64,000 nucleotides of DNA, taken from Branchiostoma floridae (Eukaryota; Chordata; Leptocardii; Amphioxiformes; Branchiostomatidae). Position 1 is the stretch's first letter, and each line of letters opens with the position of its first letter. Under the pieces are notes generated by a model that searched no databases, was not told where the DNA came from, and saw nothing but the letters and a program-made list of their open reading frames with translations. The position numbers and the translations under genes were made by a program. This document shows positions 12,701-27,700 of the stretch, piece by piece. Where the stretch lies: NCBI RefSeq assembly GCF_000003815.2, contig NC_049991.1, forward strand, positions 11,752,917 through 11,816,916, in the 5' to 3' direction.

Positions 12701-15700
12701 CTTTTGCACAAAAAATTAATGTCTTTAGTACCACTATAAGTGACAATGGACTAGGATTAAAACTACCAGTGTCTCTCTATATGAACAAGAGTTTTGCTGT
12801 CGGAAACAGGAGAAGTCTAGCCACAGGTGCAGTTTTGCCCCTGGCTGTGAAGTGCTGCACTTACGGCCACCCTTGACATTTTATACATGCAATGTCTAAT
12901 ATCTTCATAACACCTCCACGGATTACATTTGTATGTTGGGTATCTGGATTAGCACATATGAATGTCAATAATGGGAAAGCTATACATATCAACCACTACC
13001 GACTATGAGATCAACGACTACCTGTGACAGTATGTAAGGCTAGAAGGGTGTGTTCTCACCTGTGACACCTGTGCAGGTGTGCCTATGGGGAGGGGAGGGG
13101 CAGACGAGGGGATGGGGATATCATCCAGGCCAGTAGAGGAGCCGGCTGTGTTGTCTTCTGCATGTGGGGAGAAAGTCATGGTCAAAACACTCAGAGAAAC
13201 CTGACTTGACTTATCAAGTGCTGTGATTGGTGTATATTCTTAACAGTTTTTTTTGTGACATTGCAGCAATTCTAGCAACAAGACAGATATAGACATGTGC
13301 TGACAGGATGGTTTCATGGTCTAAACACTGATCACTTAATCTTACAGTATTGATGATGAGTGTTATTTAACTCCATGGTTAAGATAACAGAATTTCATGT
13401 CAGATACATGTATGCCAAGTTTACCACTGTGGCACTGCACACAGATCATAACAAAGACAAGCTGCAAAGTTTGTTGAACTAGCTGCTGGAAATCTATACA
13501 GATATGTTTTTTTAGTTTACCATCCTCCTTGTAGTGAACTGATGCTCAAACATTGGACATAGATAAAGAAGAATAAAGAGGTAGTAAATGTAAAGCAGGT
13601 TGCAGGAAAATATCATTCACCATCACCATGTAGCAAGTCTGCAGCTTTCATTGGTATACATGAAGGTACAAGGGAGAGAGGCCCAAGATATTTATCAAAA
13701 TTAGGGTGAAATTTATCAAATGGGGGCAATTGAAAGCCACCACATAGATGTTTCTAGCCTAGGGGAGCATACTTGTTTTCATCTGCATGGGGCTAAATAT
13801 GTTCAATGATTACAGAAGATTGGAGAAATCACACACATTCACAGTCTTTATTAAGTGCTAGGATTATCATGCTATTGTAGTATGCTTTCAGTGTTCAAAA
13901 TGTCAGACTGCATTTGTTTCATCTGATCAGTAGGGAAGGAAGCAGGGTAAGGCCACCTGTGTCAGAAATATCTGGATATCTGTTCATTCTATGGAAGCTA
14001 CAGTCAAGGAGAACAAGAGCCACAACACAGAGATGTTTACGATAGTATCTACCATCATTATGATAGTAAATTTGTCAACCAAGAAATTCCATACTGACAA
14101 CAAAAATATAGGTTTGATCTACACAAAAAAGGTACAGACATAAACAGACAGATTAGATAGAACTTTTCTGTTATACATCAACCAAATAATTGGAGATTTT
14201 GGATAGGCATGTGATTATCGTGTTTTAGACTGTTGTTTTCCTATGACTGTTGCGTCTTCCTCTCATATGTACAGGTAAGAACGGGTCGCTTGCCTTGAAA
14301 GGGGGACGAGTCCAGCAAGTACATGTAGTCTCCTGATAGAGGGGTGAAATTCAAGGGCATTCATTCAACAACTCACAAGTAGGGGACTGCCTATCACAGC
14401 CATGTGATATCTAAGTAATGATACTTATAGGGGGTGGACACTAATTGATTCTACTACATGTATTCTACAGAGAGGACATGACACATACTAAAGACACAAG
14501 GGCTTATGTTGTTGCATGCAAGATGTATGTACGTATGTAGCCTGTATTATTATACTACACAAGGTAGCTTTTCTTGCAGAATAGCCAACTGGAATTCAAA
14601 AGACCAAAAAGAATCAATTATAATAATATATATTTACTGGAGACAACTAATCATGGAGTCTCGGTGGTATGTTCTTTCCGTTTTTGATCTGCAAACAGAA
14701 AATCTATGCGCAAAAACCAAAGGTTACATTGATGCTATGATCATTAGAAATAATGTTTCTTATTGCTGTGATAAAAACAAAGATGAAAGTAGACATGGTC
14801 AGACCAATTTTGTTTGTAAGGATAGTTTCAAAGGGGATTGGGGTGCTCAGAACTTTTTCGTAAACAACTTTCCAAAGGTCAAAATTCAATTTATTTTTTT
14901 TACACAAACTTTGGTAAAAACAAGAACTTTTTGGTTGGTTAGGGAAGGATACGGAAGACTCAATGGTAGAGATACTTACGTTCAACATGTGCAAAGGCAC
15001 AAAATGGTCCACGTGGACAATAATTTGTCTGCTGCATGTCGTTACATTTGGTAGACTTGTAAATCTGGAGGGGAAGAAAGAGATACAAGAAGATGAGGAG
15101 ACTGGTAAGAACAAATCAGTTACTCAATTTCAAACAAATCTCACTTGCTCTGGTTGGTCTGGTAATGTTGCTAACAAGAACAACATCAATCACACAAAAA
15201 CACATCAAAGTTAACTGTTTCACTAATAGATATGGGTTGACAGACTGATGACAAGTACAATCAATTATTCAACCTGTTTCTTCAGATCTGACACACCCAC
15301 ATACACTGGGTGGAAATCATGTTGTTATGGTGCATAGGACAATATTCTCCTTTTTCTAGTTAAAATGTCAGCTTTACCTCCTATCCAACCCCAACACCTA
15401 CCTGCCCACAAAACATGCTTGCACACACACACACACACAGACATGCTCACACACACACACGGATATACACACAAATGGACACACACACTCATGCACACAC
15501 AAATGGACACACACATGGACACACACACACTCATGCACACACATGCTCACACACACACACACGGATATACACACACATGGACACACACACACTCATGCAC
15601 ACACACACATGCTCACACACACACACGGATATACACACACATGGAGACACACACAGGTACATACACACTCATGCACTCACACACACACACACACTCCCAC

Positions 15701-18700
15701 TCCCACTCAGACAATACAGGCACATACCTCTGGGTGGAATTGCTGCTCTGTCCTAGTGTGACAATACTGACAGTTGTCCCCATTCTCACACAGAGATGGA
15801 TCCCCCCACTCATCACCATGCTTCACATTAGGACAGGGTGTGGACCTGCCAGCAAAAAAAACAAGAACAACATCAACAGGGCTCGAAATACTGGGTGCAT
15901 GTGCACCCAGGTGCACCCAAAATTGGAGCTGTGCACCCAATTATTTTCTGTGGGTGCACAGGGTCACTTGTATACATCATACTCTTGACATCTAAGTGTT
16001 AGAAAGATAATAAGAATGTTTGTCATGGTACTTGTTTAAGAATTTGGTAGTATGTAACTAGGTTTTGTTATTAGGTATTTCTGACATTCTACTTAAATTT
16101 AAGTGGTGCACCCAAAAGTTTTTTGGTGCACCCAATTTTTCAAGCTGGGTGCACCAGTGCACCTAATCCCAAAAACGAATTTCGAGACCTGATAAACATC
16201 AACATCAACAACAAATCAATTACCTGAAATGAAAATGATGAAAAGATTGAGGGTACATGTACTTGAGTCTCCTTTAGGCCATATTGATCTGATTATGTGG
16301 ACAACATCCATGTACATCAATTTGTGGCCGTATCAACATGAAAGGTTTTTGACCATACAAAGTAGCTGCAAAATGAGCAAATACATGCCATAAATTGCAA
16401 CAAAAAAATCTAAAAATAACTACTAATGTCGTAGAATGCCAAACTCAGTCCCAAAGTAAAAAAGAGGTGAAAGAATAAAATGAAGGATCTATTGTTTGGC
16501 ATACCATATTCTGTGTGTTCAGTCGTATGTTCAACCTTCCTGACCACTTAGATCTCATATTATATTATAATGGAGGCAATTTTTTTTACCAAATTTTTTT
16601 TTAATCGCCACTCGCACCAGATTTCGGGCTCCCAGAGGATGTCATTCATATAATCAAATGAACATGGCCTTAGACAAAACAAGGTATCTTTCTACAATTG
16701 AATGTCATTGGTTACAAATGTTGTACTGAGCTTGCTGAAGTATAGAAGGTTCAGATGCACTGTTCTCGGTGGATCTTACCTATACTTAAACTTGCGAGGA
16801 CTTCTCCTGCGATCTCTGGAATTGTGGTACTGTGGGCAGGCATACCCCTGTCGACAGAGCCTGGGCGGTCGTTTGCATGATTCTGTCTTGTAATTTGCTA
16901 AAACAAAGTTGGTATCTGGCAAAAAGATTGGTTTAGAATCAGTAAACATATCATGGCAATAATCAAAATACTAGTTTTACTGTTATAGAATAAGTTTAGA
17001 CATTGCTACCAAACAATTTTGCTTTCGCTTCTTTGTAGTCAAACCTTGCTACTTGCCAGGGAACTGCAGGTTTAGTACATCAAGGACAAGGGTGCTAATA
17101 AACTTGAGTCTTGACAAGACTTGTTACTTGTCTTGTTCATATCATCTATGAGTTGAAAAGTTAAAGGTCACAATGAATTCAAAGGTTGGCTTTTATTTTT
17201 CCTTGTCAGGATGACTGAAGAGTGAAGACATATATTTTCTAGCTTTCCAGAAACCTGATAGCCTGGTATCCAGTCGTATTGTAGCTCCCGAGTCTCTTCT
17301 ATCCTCTCCACAACAGAAGAGACTTGGGAGCTATAATACTGCTGGATACCAGGCTAGAAACCTTACACAGGGTTCAAAATTACAACAACAACAAAAAGTA
17401 TCCGAAAATGTTTGTACGTTGTACTCACCATTCCACTTTGGGTCTTCATTAACTATCATATTCTTTTCTTGTTTCTCCGGCAGGGAGAGCCCATTCGTGT
17501 CGGAGGGATTATTCCCCGGTGTCTGCTGCTGAGCCTGCAGCTCGCGGATATCGTAGACCGCAGGCCGGAGGTCGTGCGGGCCGTGTGCAAAAGCACAGTG
17601 GGGCCCGTTTTTCACACAGTAGCCTCTACTATCTGTCTCATGTACGCAGGTACTGGTTTTGTAGTAGCGTAGGTGATATCTTCGTTCTGTGTCCCCGGCA
17701 GTACGGTGTAAATAGGGGCAACTGCAAATGGATTACAAGATAAAGGTCAGAAACACGATACAACTTTCACTCCCAACAGCGTGGAAACAAAATACCACCT
17801 TTGGAACAAGGATAACCATGGGTTATAGATCAGGTAAGATATTGTATAAAAGGGGGATCTTTCTCAAAGAAGCCACATAAATATAATCTCAGGGTGTGAC
17901 TGGCATGGCACATAGATTATTAGATATATCATACACATGATAACAACGAAAGTACAACTAAATCAAATAACTAGTGGCCCTTCCACTAATAAGGTGATAA
18001 GGTGCAATAAACCCTCAACAGATTGTGTAACAGAGACAACATGGAGACATAGTACATGGGGTTACGGGTAGCCTGACAAAATCATGCTACTAGTAGCCAA
18101 CCCAACAGTTACAAGGATATATCATAAGAGTGGACACTACAATAGCCTGATTAAATCTCGCTTATAGCAGCCCGCCCAACATCCGCCGCCCCCCCTGCGG
18201 GGAGGGCCAGTTACAGCCCTGGACAGCAATGTTTGTGTTACACAGACTAGACACTACAAGAGGTGCATACATTTGAACAAAGCTTTGCTACATGTATATA
18301 TTCTTTCAATTACACAAAGTATGGCCAACAAAAAAGCTTCCTACATGTCTAGCTAGACTTGTGTAGCTATAGCAAACATGTATGCCATCCCTATAAACCA
18401 TTCCTTCCACAGTTGAATGCAAACATGAATCAACTGTTTCAGACATTTCAATTAATGCCATATTTCAATCACAGGCATAATTTGTGCAGATTCACGAAAA
18501 CTTATCAAAGTGTACCGAACAACCTGCTGGTTATAATAATGACATTTGCCAAAAAATGGCTCTGTACACATTCATCACTGATTAATCTAATAAATTAATG
18601 TATTGCTATGAACATTACTTGATTTATCTAGCAGTTGAACCAGCCATTACTATCCAGAGGAAGGCCACATTAAAAACCTTTAATTAATACCCACCGATTT

Positions 18701-21700
18701 ACTATCACAGATTCACAGTTAACCTAATGCACAAATACCTTTTCACCTGTAGAGAAATTACCTGTTGTGTCAGTTTTTCTCAGGCAGGTTAGGAAGATAA
18801 TTGCAGGTCAGAAACAATTACCGGAATTTCCCACCACCTTCATTTTCCTTCCTACACCGACATCTTGTACTCTACATGTTTATATTGGTTACAAAGTCTG
18901 TAGTTACAACAACAGGTTCCTTGCTGGAGTTTTTGCATGCCGTGATCTTCCCCCACATTTTCTCTTTTCCAAGAAAGAAGCTTTCTCCATATTCATATGC
19001 AATCAAGGGACACATAATCCTAGCCCACCTGCTCCCACCGTGGTGCCTACAGTACATGTATGTCAGTGGAAAACTAATCCACATATGCATGGCTCCCAAT
19101 GTAGGGTGCATATGCACACAAAATTGGAGCTGTATACCAATTTCTGACTGAGGACGCACCTACAATAGTTGATATTTTGTACGCACCTACAATTGTTGAT
19201 ATTTTGTACGCACCTACAATTATAGATATTTTGCATGGTTAAAGATGGTACACATATTCTTGATAGCTCAAGTGTTCAAGCTATGACAGAAAGGTATGTG
19301 ATTATGTTTTCCTGACATTCCACTTCATTTTATATTGTACACCCCAATTTCATAAATCTAGATTTTGAGGTTAGATGCATCAAAACACATGTTCTCAAAG
19401 AAATCATTTCGAGCCTTGCCATAATTGCACAGTACTGTATAAATCAAATCATATGAAGCAGTCCGATCCAGTTGTCTACATTTTTCACAGAAAGTAAACC
19501 AACAATTTTGGGACATTTTGTTTTAGTTGGTAGATCTAAAAGGACAAGTACTTGTCTCTAAACATCTGAGAAGTAAATACAAGTGTATACTTCTTGAAGT
19601 TTTCAAAACAAATTTCTTTTCCGGCCAAACATTTTGCAAACAAAGGCTGTGATATGAGAATCATAAGATACTGACAATAGCTGACAACACACAATATATT
19701 TTGGTAAAATCAACCTCCTTGGTAAAATCTACAAGTCTACCTGTCAATTCTGTAACTAACATAAATGACAACCTCACGAAGGTCAGAGGAACACACTGAT
19801 GACCGAGAAGTAAATTTGTTTGTCTGGAAACTGTAGCTTGTCATATTTTACCTGGCTTACAGCACACCTTGAAAGTCTGTTCCAACAGTACAACCTGGGT
19901 CTCAAACTAACCACAGAGAGATCTGCAATGGTGTTCAAACAAAGCATAACACTATGAGCAGTAGGTGTACTTCCTGTGTATGAGATCAGGTACACCCCTT
20001 CGCATATTTGACAAGGACAGGCACGCAACAGAGAGCATAAATTGGAATATAGAACAAAGTACCCACCTGTTACACCCGCCCAGGCCAGGTACATTTTGTA
20101 ACCATATACTTTGGACCAGAAAAAATGACTGGCCCCGTATGGCTCTTACGATGGAGGTACTAGGTACAGTTACCTACTAGACAATGATCGGATAAAAGCA
20201 AACAAAGGTGGATGTATCCAAGAAGGTAAGCCATGTGAAAGGCATTTCCCAGGCGACTGAGAGAGCTTTCAATTCTACATTATTTGTACTTATGCATTAC
20301 GTTCAATAGAGTCATTTGTTCCAACAAGCTACAGTGTATATATAACACCATCATGTTACAGTATCTCGGCTCCTCTGTGACTGGGATTGCTAGATAGCAC
20401 ATCGCTGAATACTGACAGAATGTTGTAAAGGTTACCGCAAATCACTACAAAACGTCTACTAGAATACTATAGAGACAACAAAATAAGCCCAGAACATTTC
20501 TGTACCTATAAGTTGACAATTCATCTACTGTCTCCTACAAGGAATATATTGTATCGTGTGAATATATTGTATCATCAGCACCTGACGATGTAAACTGTAA
20601 TACACCACACCTAACGATACAGAAGTAAGAGGGGTACCTGCAGTTCACAGCCACCAGTTGCTTCTGTACATGTACAGCATTCTTCACTAGGGTCTTGTTC
20701 AGTACAAGACAGTGGCCCATACACAGTGCAGGTGAGACTGGGAGGCCTCTGCGATCTGTTCCCAACCTCCCATTCATCCCTACTGGCCTGTCGATTAGTC
20801 TGCAGTGTGCTCCAATATACACCCTGCCCTTATACATACATGTAAGCAATTATCCCACAACAACATCACAGTTCTGCAGGTCTTGATTGTCTGGGCTCCT
20901 TGTCATCGTTTTTTATCTCGGCGGAATGGATAATGCAACAATGTGTATCTTTCAACCCGCAGCCGTTGGCAAGAATAAAGGCGCACACTATGATATGAAA
21001 GGTGTCATACTGCCTGCAATCTTTGATCGTCCTATGATTGTCTGAAACTGCCATACACTCTGCGAGTTCAGGGACCACCTCAAGAGTTCATATGCCTGCA
21101 CTAGGCAACATTTTGTAAGTACTTAAACTTAAGCAATCTTGGGTGCTGTGTTGAAATTCAGGACAGCTAACTTGTGCATAAAATGGTAAATGACAATTGT
21201 ACATAGTCTTGAAAATCATAGGCCAGTTAGACTCATATAAACTTGCACTGGTACACTGTGAGAACTTGTGAAACATTGGTAAGTTCAGTTTTAATTTGAA
21301 ATAACAAGATTTTGTACATACATACCATTGTCTACTTGGTCAGTATTTTATGTCAAGAATACATTTTTGAGAGCAGCAATTAGACTGATAACAAGTGCTG
21401 AAGCAGCGGATGGTAAACAGACCACCTGTGTCTTATGTTTCATTCAACATACTGGTGCTGCACACCTTCTGCCCAGCACTGATTACTACAGTTGTAGCTG
21501 TAACCTGATACACACTGTACATCTCCAATCAGTGCTCCTGGGCATGTCCGAATCATTTTCTTACCTAGAGATGGCTAGGAAGCTATCCTATGAATAACAT
21601 GGCACAATAATTATCACCGGAAAAATACTTTTTTTCCACTCATCTTATGTATGTGTATATACATGTGCCTTATTTCTAGGTTAATTAAATTTCCAACAAT

Positions 21701-24700
21701 CTCTGTCAATTTTCTTTTTTGCAATTGCAATCATACTGTGGCCTCATTTTTTTGTCATCAATATACATGTAGTATCTGGACAAAATATAGGTTAACTGTT
21801 TGGTTTTCAACATTTATGAATTCTAACTTTTCCCTGCTGCCTAACTCTACAACTGATGCATATTTGGAGCCAAAACAAAAGGCTACTTCTGCAGGGAGAA
21901 TGTTCATATGGTTATCTGTTTCTATGAATGATCATGCCAATGACCAAACACATACTCAGTACTAGTAGGTGTGGGTACGGGTACTGAAAATTCAGGTCCA
22001 TGTACGGTCCAGGTCCAACCTAAACCTACAATAATTGTTTGTGAAAACTTGTGAATGGGCGATACTCAATACCAACGGATTTTGTTTGGTGGGATATCCG
22101 AAATCTACTGGCATTTTAAAATCCACTGGCGTTTTAAAAACTGCCTCTGTTTCATGCCAAGTTTGACTGTCGAAACTTGGTAAAATTGACTATTAACTGT
22201 GCTATACTCTACGTAACGCTGTTGTTGTTTTCTTGGACCGGTAAGCCAAAAAAATGTGAATGCCTACAGTATAATCTGTTCATTTTCCAATCGGTGAAAA
22301 ATCCAGTCCACTGATTTTTTTTCTGGACCAGTCCAATAAGAAAAATGGTTTTGTTCCGTTACGGTCCTCTAATACGTAGGAAGAAAAAAACTTGTCCACT
22401 TCCAATACAAACATGTCTGACATTTATCGAAAATTTCACTGGGTTCCTTTTCCAGATTTGGGCTCTTTCAGAACTACAGGATGAAGTTTAGTGATAATTC
22501 AAATGTCAGGATCAAATGTCTCAACTATACATATGTCTCCTAGCCAATACTCAACAGTACTATCTACCTGCACACATTTCCATTTAGTCTTTGATACTGC
22601 AAAGAAATACACTGCCAAGCTTCTCTTATCTAAGCTATTGGCAATTTTCCCAAGGTAAAATAATATGATATTGACTTGTGAGTCATACAGAAATACTGGA
22701 TGTCACACCTAATATACAAACCTCCACATGCTACAATACTGAAACAATATCTAAAACATATCTAAAATGTTTCTTTACTACTTGTAAGGTTTGATATAAC
22801 GTTAGTAGTTATGAGTCATCGTACATGCCATTTAGATTTGCTGTGATATGGAACCCAAAGATTGAGTCAGCATGATGAAATACATTATTTATACTGAAAA
22901 CAAAATGGCAAACAGTATTTTGAACTATGACCTTTCTTTCAAGGCCACACATTTGATTTTCAGGGAAACTATCGAAGAGTAGCAGCACTATGGACAACAT
23001 GCTTACAATTTCTATCAAACAATAATTACAATACACTTTATCAGAATGAAAAAAATTGACCATATGATTATAACTGATTGGATTGATCTACCATGTCTGT
23101 TATTGTTTTCTTCAAATCAATATTTAGAGGAAAAACTCATATGGTTATCTTACAGTATTTCAGACTTGGTTTAATGATTATTCCTTCTTTATCAGAAAAT
23201 AGAAGAGTAAAAACTACACGTTGTTTTAGAATAACAACAAATTGCCAGTTGTCCACATTGAAATGCAAATGTAATCTTGCAACAAAAACCCGAGGTTTAA
23301 AAACAAGATCTATAAGAGACAAATTTATTATCACATAACTATTTACCATATACTCAATACTTTGCGGTGGGTAACTGGCACTGAGACATGCGTTATATAC
23401 TTTGTTTCCTTTGAATATGGTAACCACATCTCAGAATGTTACCATTCTTGATTTTATTAAAAAAATATGTATAGGTGTAATTCAACTAGACTAGTTGCTA
23501 GCGTACCCATCATAGTTCAAATAATGTTTCAATATCCCTGTCTTGTGAGCTGAAGGGGCACTCAACACATGCTATGTCAGGTTTGGTAACATAACCAGCA
23601 ATGATGAACAATTGCATTAAAACATTAAATGTTTCCTCTACCCTAATTTGGAGTAAGCAATCATGAATCGCTCACAGTGAGGAGCTTTCCTTACTCACAG
23701 GTACCACCACTGTGCTTGCCTAACTTGCTACTGCTATATACAGTACATGCTGGATGTTACACAGTTAGGCAGATGTGCATGTCTACAGGAAACTAGGGTT
23801 AGCTGACAAACTCTCTGGACTGTTCCATTTACAGGGAATACAAGGAACATACTTGAAAAATATATATTCATCTAGATTTGAATCCACTGCAAACTTCCAA
23901 ATTATAAATATTGTATTCTTACTCACAAAATAAGCATATTCTTCTTTTGAAACAAAGGTTGAGCCACCTCAATATTTGAAATGGAAAACTCCCAAAAAGT
24001 CCTTAAAATAATTCCTTTTTCTGGCATGTATGCCTGTGTGTGTTCCATTTGTTAAGTGTACTCTATTTAGACCTACTGTGATCTGGCCTTCCTTAGTCTA
24101 AAACATGCCCTGCTAAACCATTCTCACCTGGTTTTCCCATGTTGGGCCATTATACTGGCAAAAAATTACATGAGCAGTTGTTTCAGTGCCTGCAGAAGTG
24201 ATTACAAGTAAGTATATGTGACATTACTGAACTGTAGTACATGGGAATGAGACAGCTAGTACTTTCTGCTGACAATAGTAACATACGTTCACATTGTAGA
24301 AAAACAGTTGTCTTCTTGTAGTTTAGAGACCGCATGACAACAATGGTTGACAACAGTTATCTGTGACAAGTTCCAAGAATATATCGTACTGTAAGACTAT
24401 TGATGACAAATTTCAGATATCAAATGTTAACATTGATTACTATACAATGTAGAAGAGAAAAAAGGAACTTCTTAAGTCCACTATACATTAAAAAATTGTT
24501 GAAATCATCTATCTATTCTTTCTCCCATTCTTTCTTCAAATATAATGCTGATAATCATCATATAGAAGAAACTAGGTCATATACATAATGATTTAGTTCA
24601 CTAGTTACATCTAATACAAGATAGTATAGGATCTTGTAAGTTACAAGTCTGAAGACCCTACACTATGGATAACTGGTTATGATCACCTTCAGATACAATG

Positions 24701-27700
24701 AGAATACGAAACACCAAAATCCCTCTTACTGTAGTTAATACATTTGTACCAAAAACCTTTTTTGGCAAAAAGGAATAGGTTGAGGTGCCTATGAAACTTT
24801 TCTGGTATACCTGACTCCAATAAAATGTAGAAGTTTATTATATCATTATGGATCTAGTGCTGATGAAGAAATGTTTAAGAGCTTCATATGACTAATGAGA
24901 TTTCATATGATGTTATAGACAGATGTTCCTAATAACCACAGAACTTAATGACAGCACAAAGCTTATATTGGTGGTTTGTCTACCTTGGGCCATGACCTAG
25001 ATAAATCATATTCATCTCCTACTTTTTTTACTAATTAGCGTGAAAGCAATTTACATATGAACCCCGAACTCTGACCTCCTGCAACCAGCAAGCTAGCGCC
25101 AAGAAGCGATGGGCGATGTGTTTCTGTTCACACAAGGAAAACAACGCCACAGACTAGTCTCAGACTCCGGGTCCCTGGAAAACTGTAGAAACGCGGGACG
25201 CGTGCTGTTCCCTAGCCGGCTATACTCCTCTATACAAGGGTAGCGATAACTCCTTCAGGCTTAAACTCTCCGGAGCGCTTATGTGAGATTGGCGGGCTGA
25301 CTGACTTGGCTCCCCGAACAAAACTCGCTAGCTACCTGGTCCTGGCTGGCTACCAGGGTATCCTCTGGCCAGTTTACTCCTCTATCTGTTCCATTTTTTA
25401 CAGTTTTCCAGCGACCTGGAGTCTGGTAGAGACTAGTCACAGACCTCGCCGGGCAGTAGAGAGCGGTCATATGTCCATCTCAAAGGTTGATGTACGACAC
25501 AGCCATAAAATATCTGTTGCCAAACGCCCTAGGTCTGTTCTCAGGAAGCAAAAAATGTCAAAGACGGACGACTTTGGCATATGTCACTGTCGTATGATCT
25601 GAAATTTTCCTTGTGTGAACTGGCCCTAAACTGAACTCAGTCTTACGGGACTGGTATCTGATTTGATACTAGTAAGTTTGAGGAAATAACAATATGATAA
25701 GAGTGATTAAAAACCCATAGACATATACAAGGGGAACTGAGAAAGACAAATCATATGATACATTACTTGATACACAATATGAATTTCAATGTCTCAGGAA
25801 AGCCATTGAAGAATATTTCATACCTGTCCATTTATCACTAAAAAAAAATTGCCTGGCATGCGAAAATAAAAGAAACAAATCTTGATTTTCCTTCATCATA
25901 ATATGGAGATAAAAACAAACACACTTGCTTGATTTCATAAAACATGTACATCACTAGTCAAAGAAAAGAAAGCAATTAATTCCACACTGAGAGAGATAAT
26001 TACATTTTCAAACTCCCTACAACGACATTATTGTATATCCAACTGCTGAAGGAACATTGAACCCGGACGATAATTAGATTTTCTTTTACGCTGCTATTAA
26101 TCTAATCATAGTGCGATCACGATTTGTTTACATAATGATTTGTTGCCAAATCAATGACAGAAATACAAACAAAACCCCAAAAGTACTAAATAGGAATAAA
26201 CAACACAACTAAAACTGTGTCCAACAACCTATCTATATTTTTCAAATTAACAATGAATTGGAGGGGAGTGCAGATATGACCACTACTCCTATTACTTTTC
26301 AGACACTATTGAAATAGGATCACAAAAATACCATATCCAATTTCACACAAAAATACTACCATGGAGTGTCATAAAACAAGACAGAGAGAACCATTAAGTG
26401 TTATAGACTGTGAAAACGTTTATACATAACCGAACCGAATGGCAAAGCATTAATAACCTCGCTCCGATGCGACCTAGTTGGCCCCAATGCAAAATATTTT
26501 GGTCGGCCCACGTCGATGCCAACAATAGCACAAATGTAAACTTCCTGTTTTGGTTCACGACCCTGGTTAACCCTAGCGCCTTCTATCACGTAAAAACACC
26601 ACCTGTGTAGCAATTATAACTTCTTAAAGAAACTAGGGGAAAGATCAATGCAGTAGGGATGACTTAAGTAGTCCCAGATGGATATTTCGGAAGCCTGAAG
26701 AAGAAAAACAAGAGCAAAACCGTCCCAGAAGATTTTTGAATCAGGCCCGCCATTTTGGATAGCGATTATTGTTACGCTGAATTACGTCAACATTCTTGAG
26801 GAAACTTCTTGTTTTGGAGAGTCTTGAGTTGGCTTTTGGGTGTTCAGAAATTAGAATATCTTTCAACAAACCATGAGATATTTGGAAAAGCTACTTTGTA
26901 TTTAGCCAATACAAGGTTACGAGCACAATTAACAACTACGTGACCCCAAACACACAGACAGGGACAGGGACATGGTGACCTCAGTGGTCTGACAACCCGC
27001 CAAATTCGTAAAATTCAGTGAGCACAGAAATCAAAACACAACAGCTCAACCCACACAGGAACACGTGGAATAATTCTCACTCTCCTAAACACCATATAAT
27101 GTCCGGAAATCCACCAAACTTCAAGAGTTTGGCGTAGAAAAAGCAAGTCCGGAAGCGAAAGTAGCGGGACTTTCCCACTACGATATGAACTGAAATCTAC
27201 GGCGGAAATGGATACGATCAAAAACGCCAAGGTTGTAAAATCGACATAAAAGTCCATATCTGCATACCCTACATCTCCCAAGACACTATTATTACTTTTA
27301 GACTGAAAAATTTGACACCAAAGGAACAGAAAAATACTCCAATATTGCTTTATCCCTTCTGGCTTGTACTACTGTTTACAGTGTCAGAAAGTAGTAACAA
27401 ACGCAAATGTTTAGCCACTAAGTTTGCTCTAGCATATCAAGCAAATCGAAGGTTTTAGTAAGCCAACGAAACCACAGGCTGATAACCAGTGTAATAGAGA
27501 CCACAGGGAAATACTTGATATGTTTGAGGATGGCAAAATTCCTGCTGTCAAACACTTTTAAGATCAGGTCAACGTGTAGTAAGCGATCGGGAAGTTTGGA
27601 GGAGGGGGAGGGCCGATGTTTTGGCGGCCAGTTGAAATACACTTTTACTCACTCGTCTCCGTTGGGACAGATGCCTGACTGCTCGTCAAATTTGTCACAG

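Larger units (their letters stand above)
17722..27652 (-). other. Long second intron of unkempt (about 9.9 kb)
   Basis: This intron separates zinc finger 2 from the rest of the finger block. I see no gene inside it on either strand. It contains a three-unit tandem repeat (19153-19236), a diverged GTGCACCC-type MITE (about 19090-19420), a hAT-like MITE (21966-22371) and a TIR element (25150-25444). The remainder is AT-rich unique sequence; regulatory elements are plausible but not recognisable by eye. Confidence 0.75.

Noticed and set aside
14506-15054. 182-codon open frame on the plus strand, and a 136-codon frame opposite
   Set aside because: It runs antisense across unkempt exon 6 (15064-14980) and intron sequence, is not bounded by splice or start context and resembles no family.
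15325-15988. Long His/Thr-rich (plus) and Cys/Val-rich (minus) open frames
   Set aside because: They are produced by the CA minisatellite and read through unkempt exon 5 in the wrong frame or strand.
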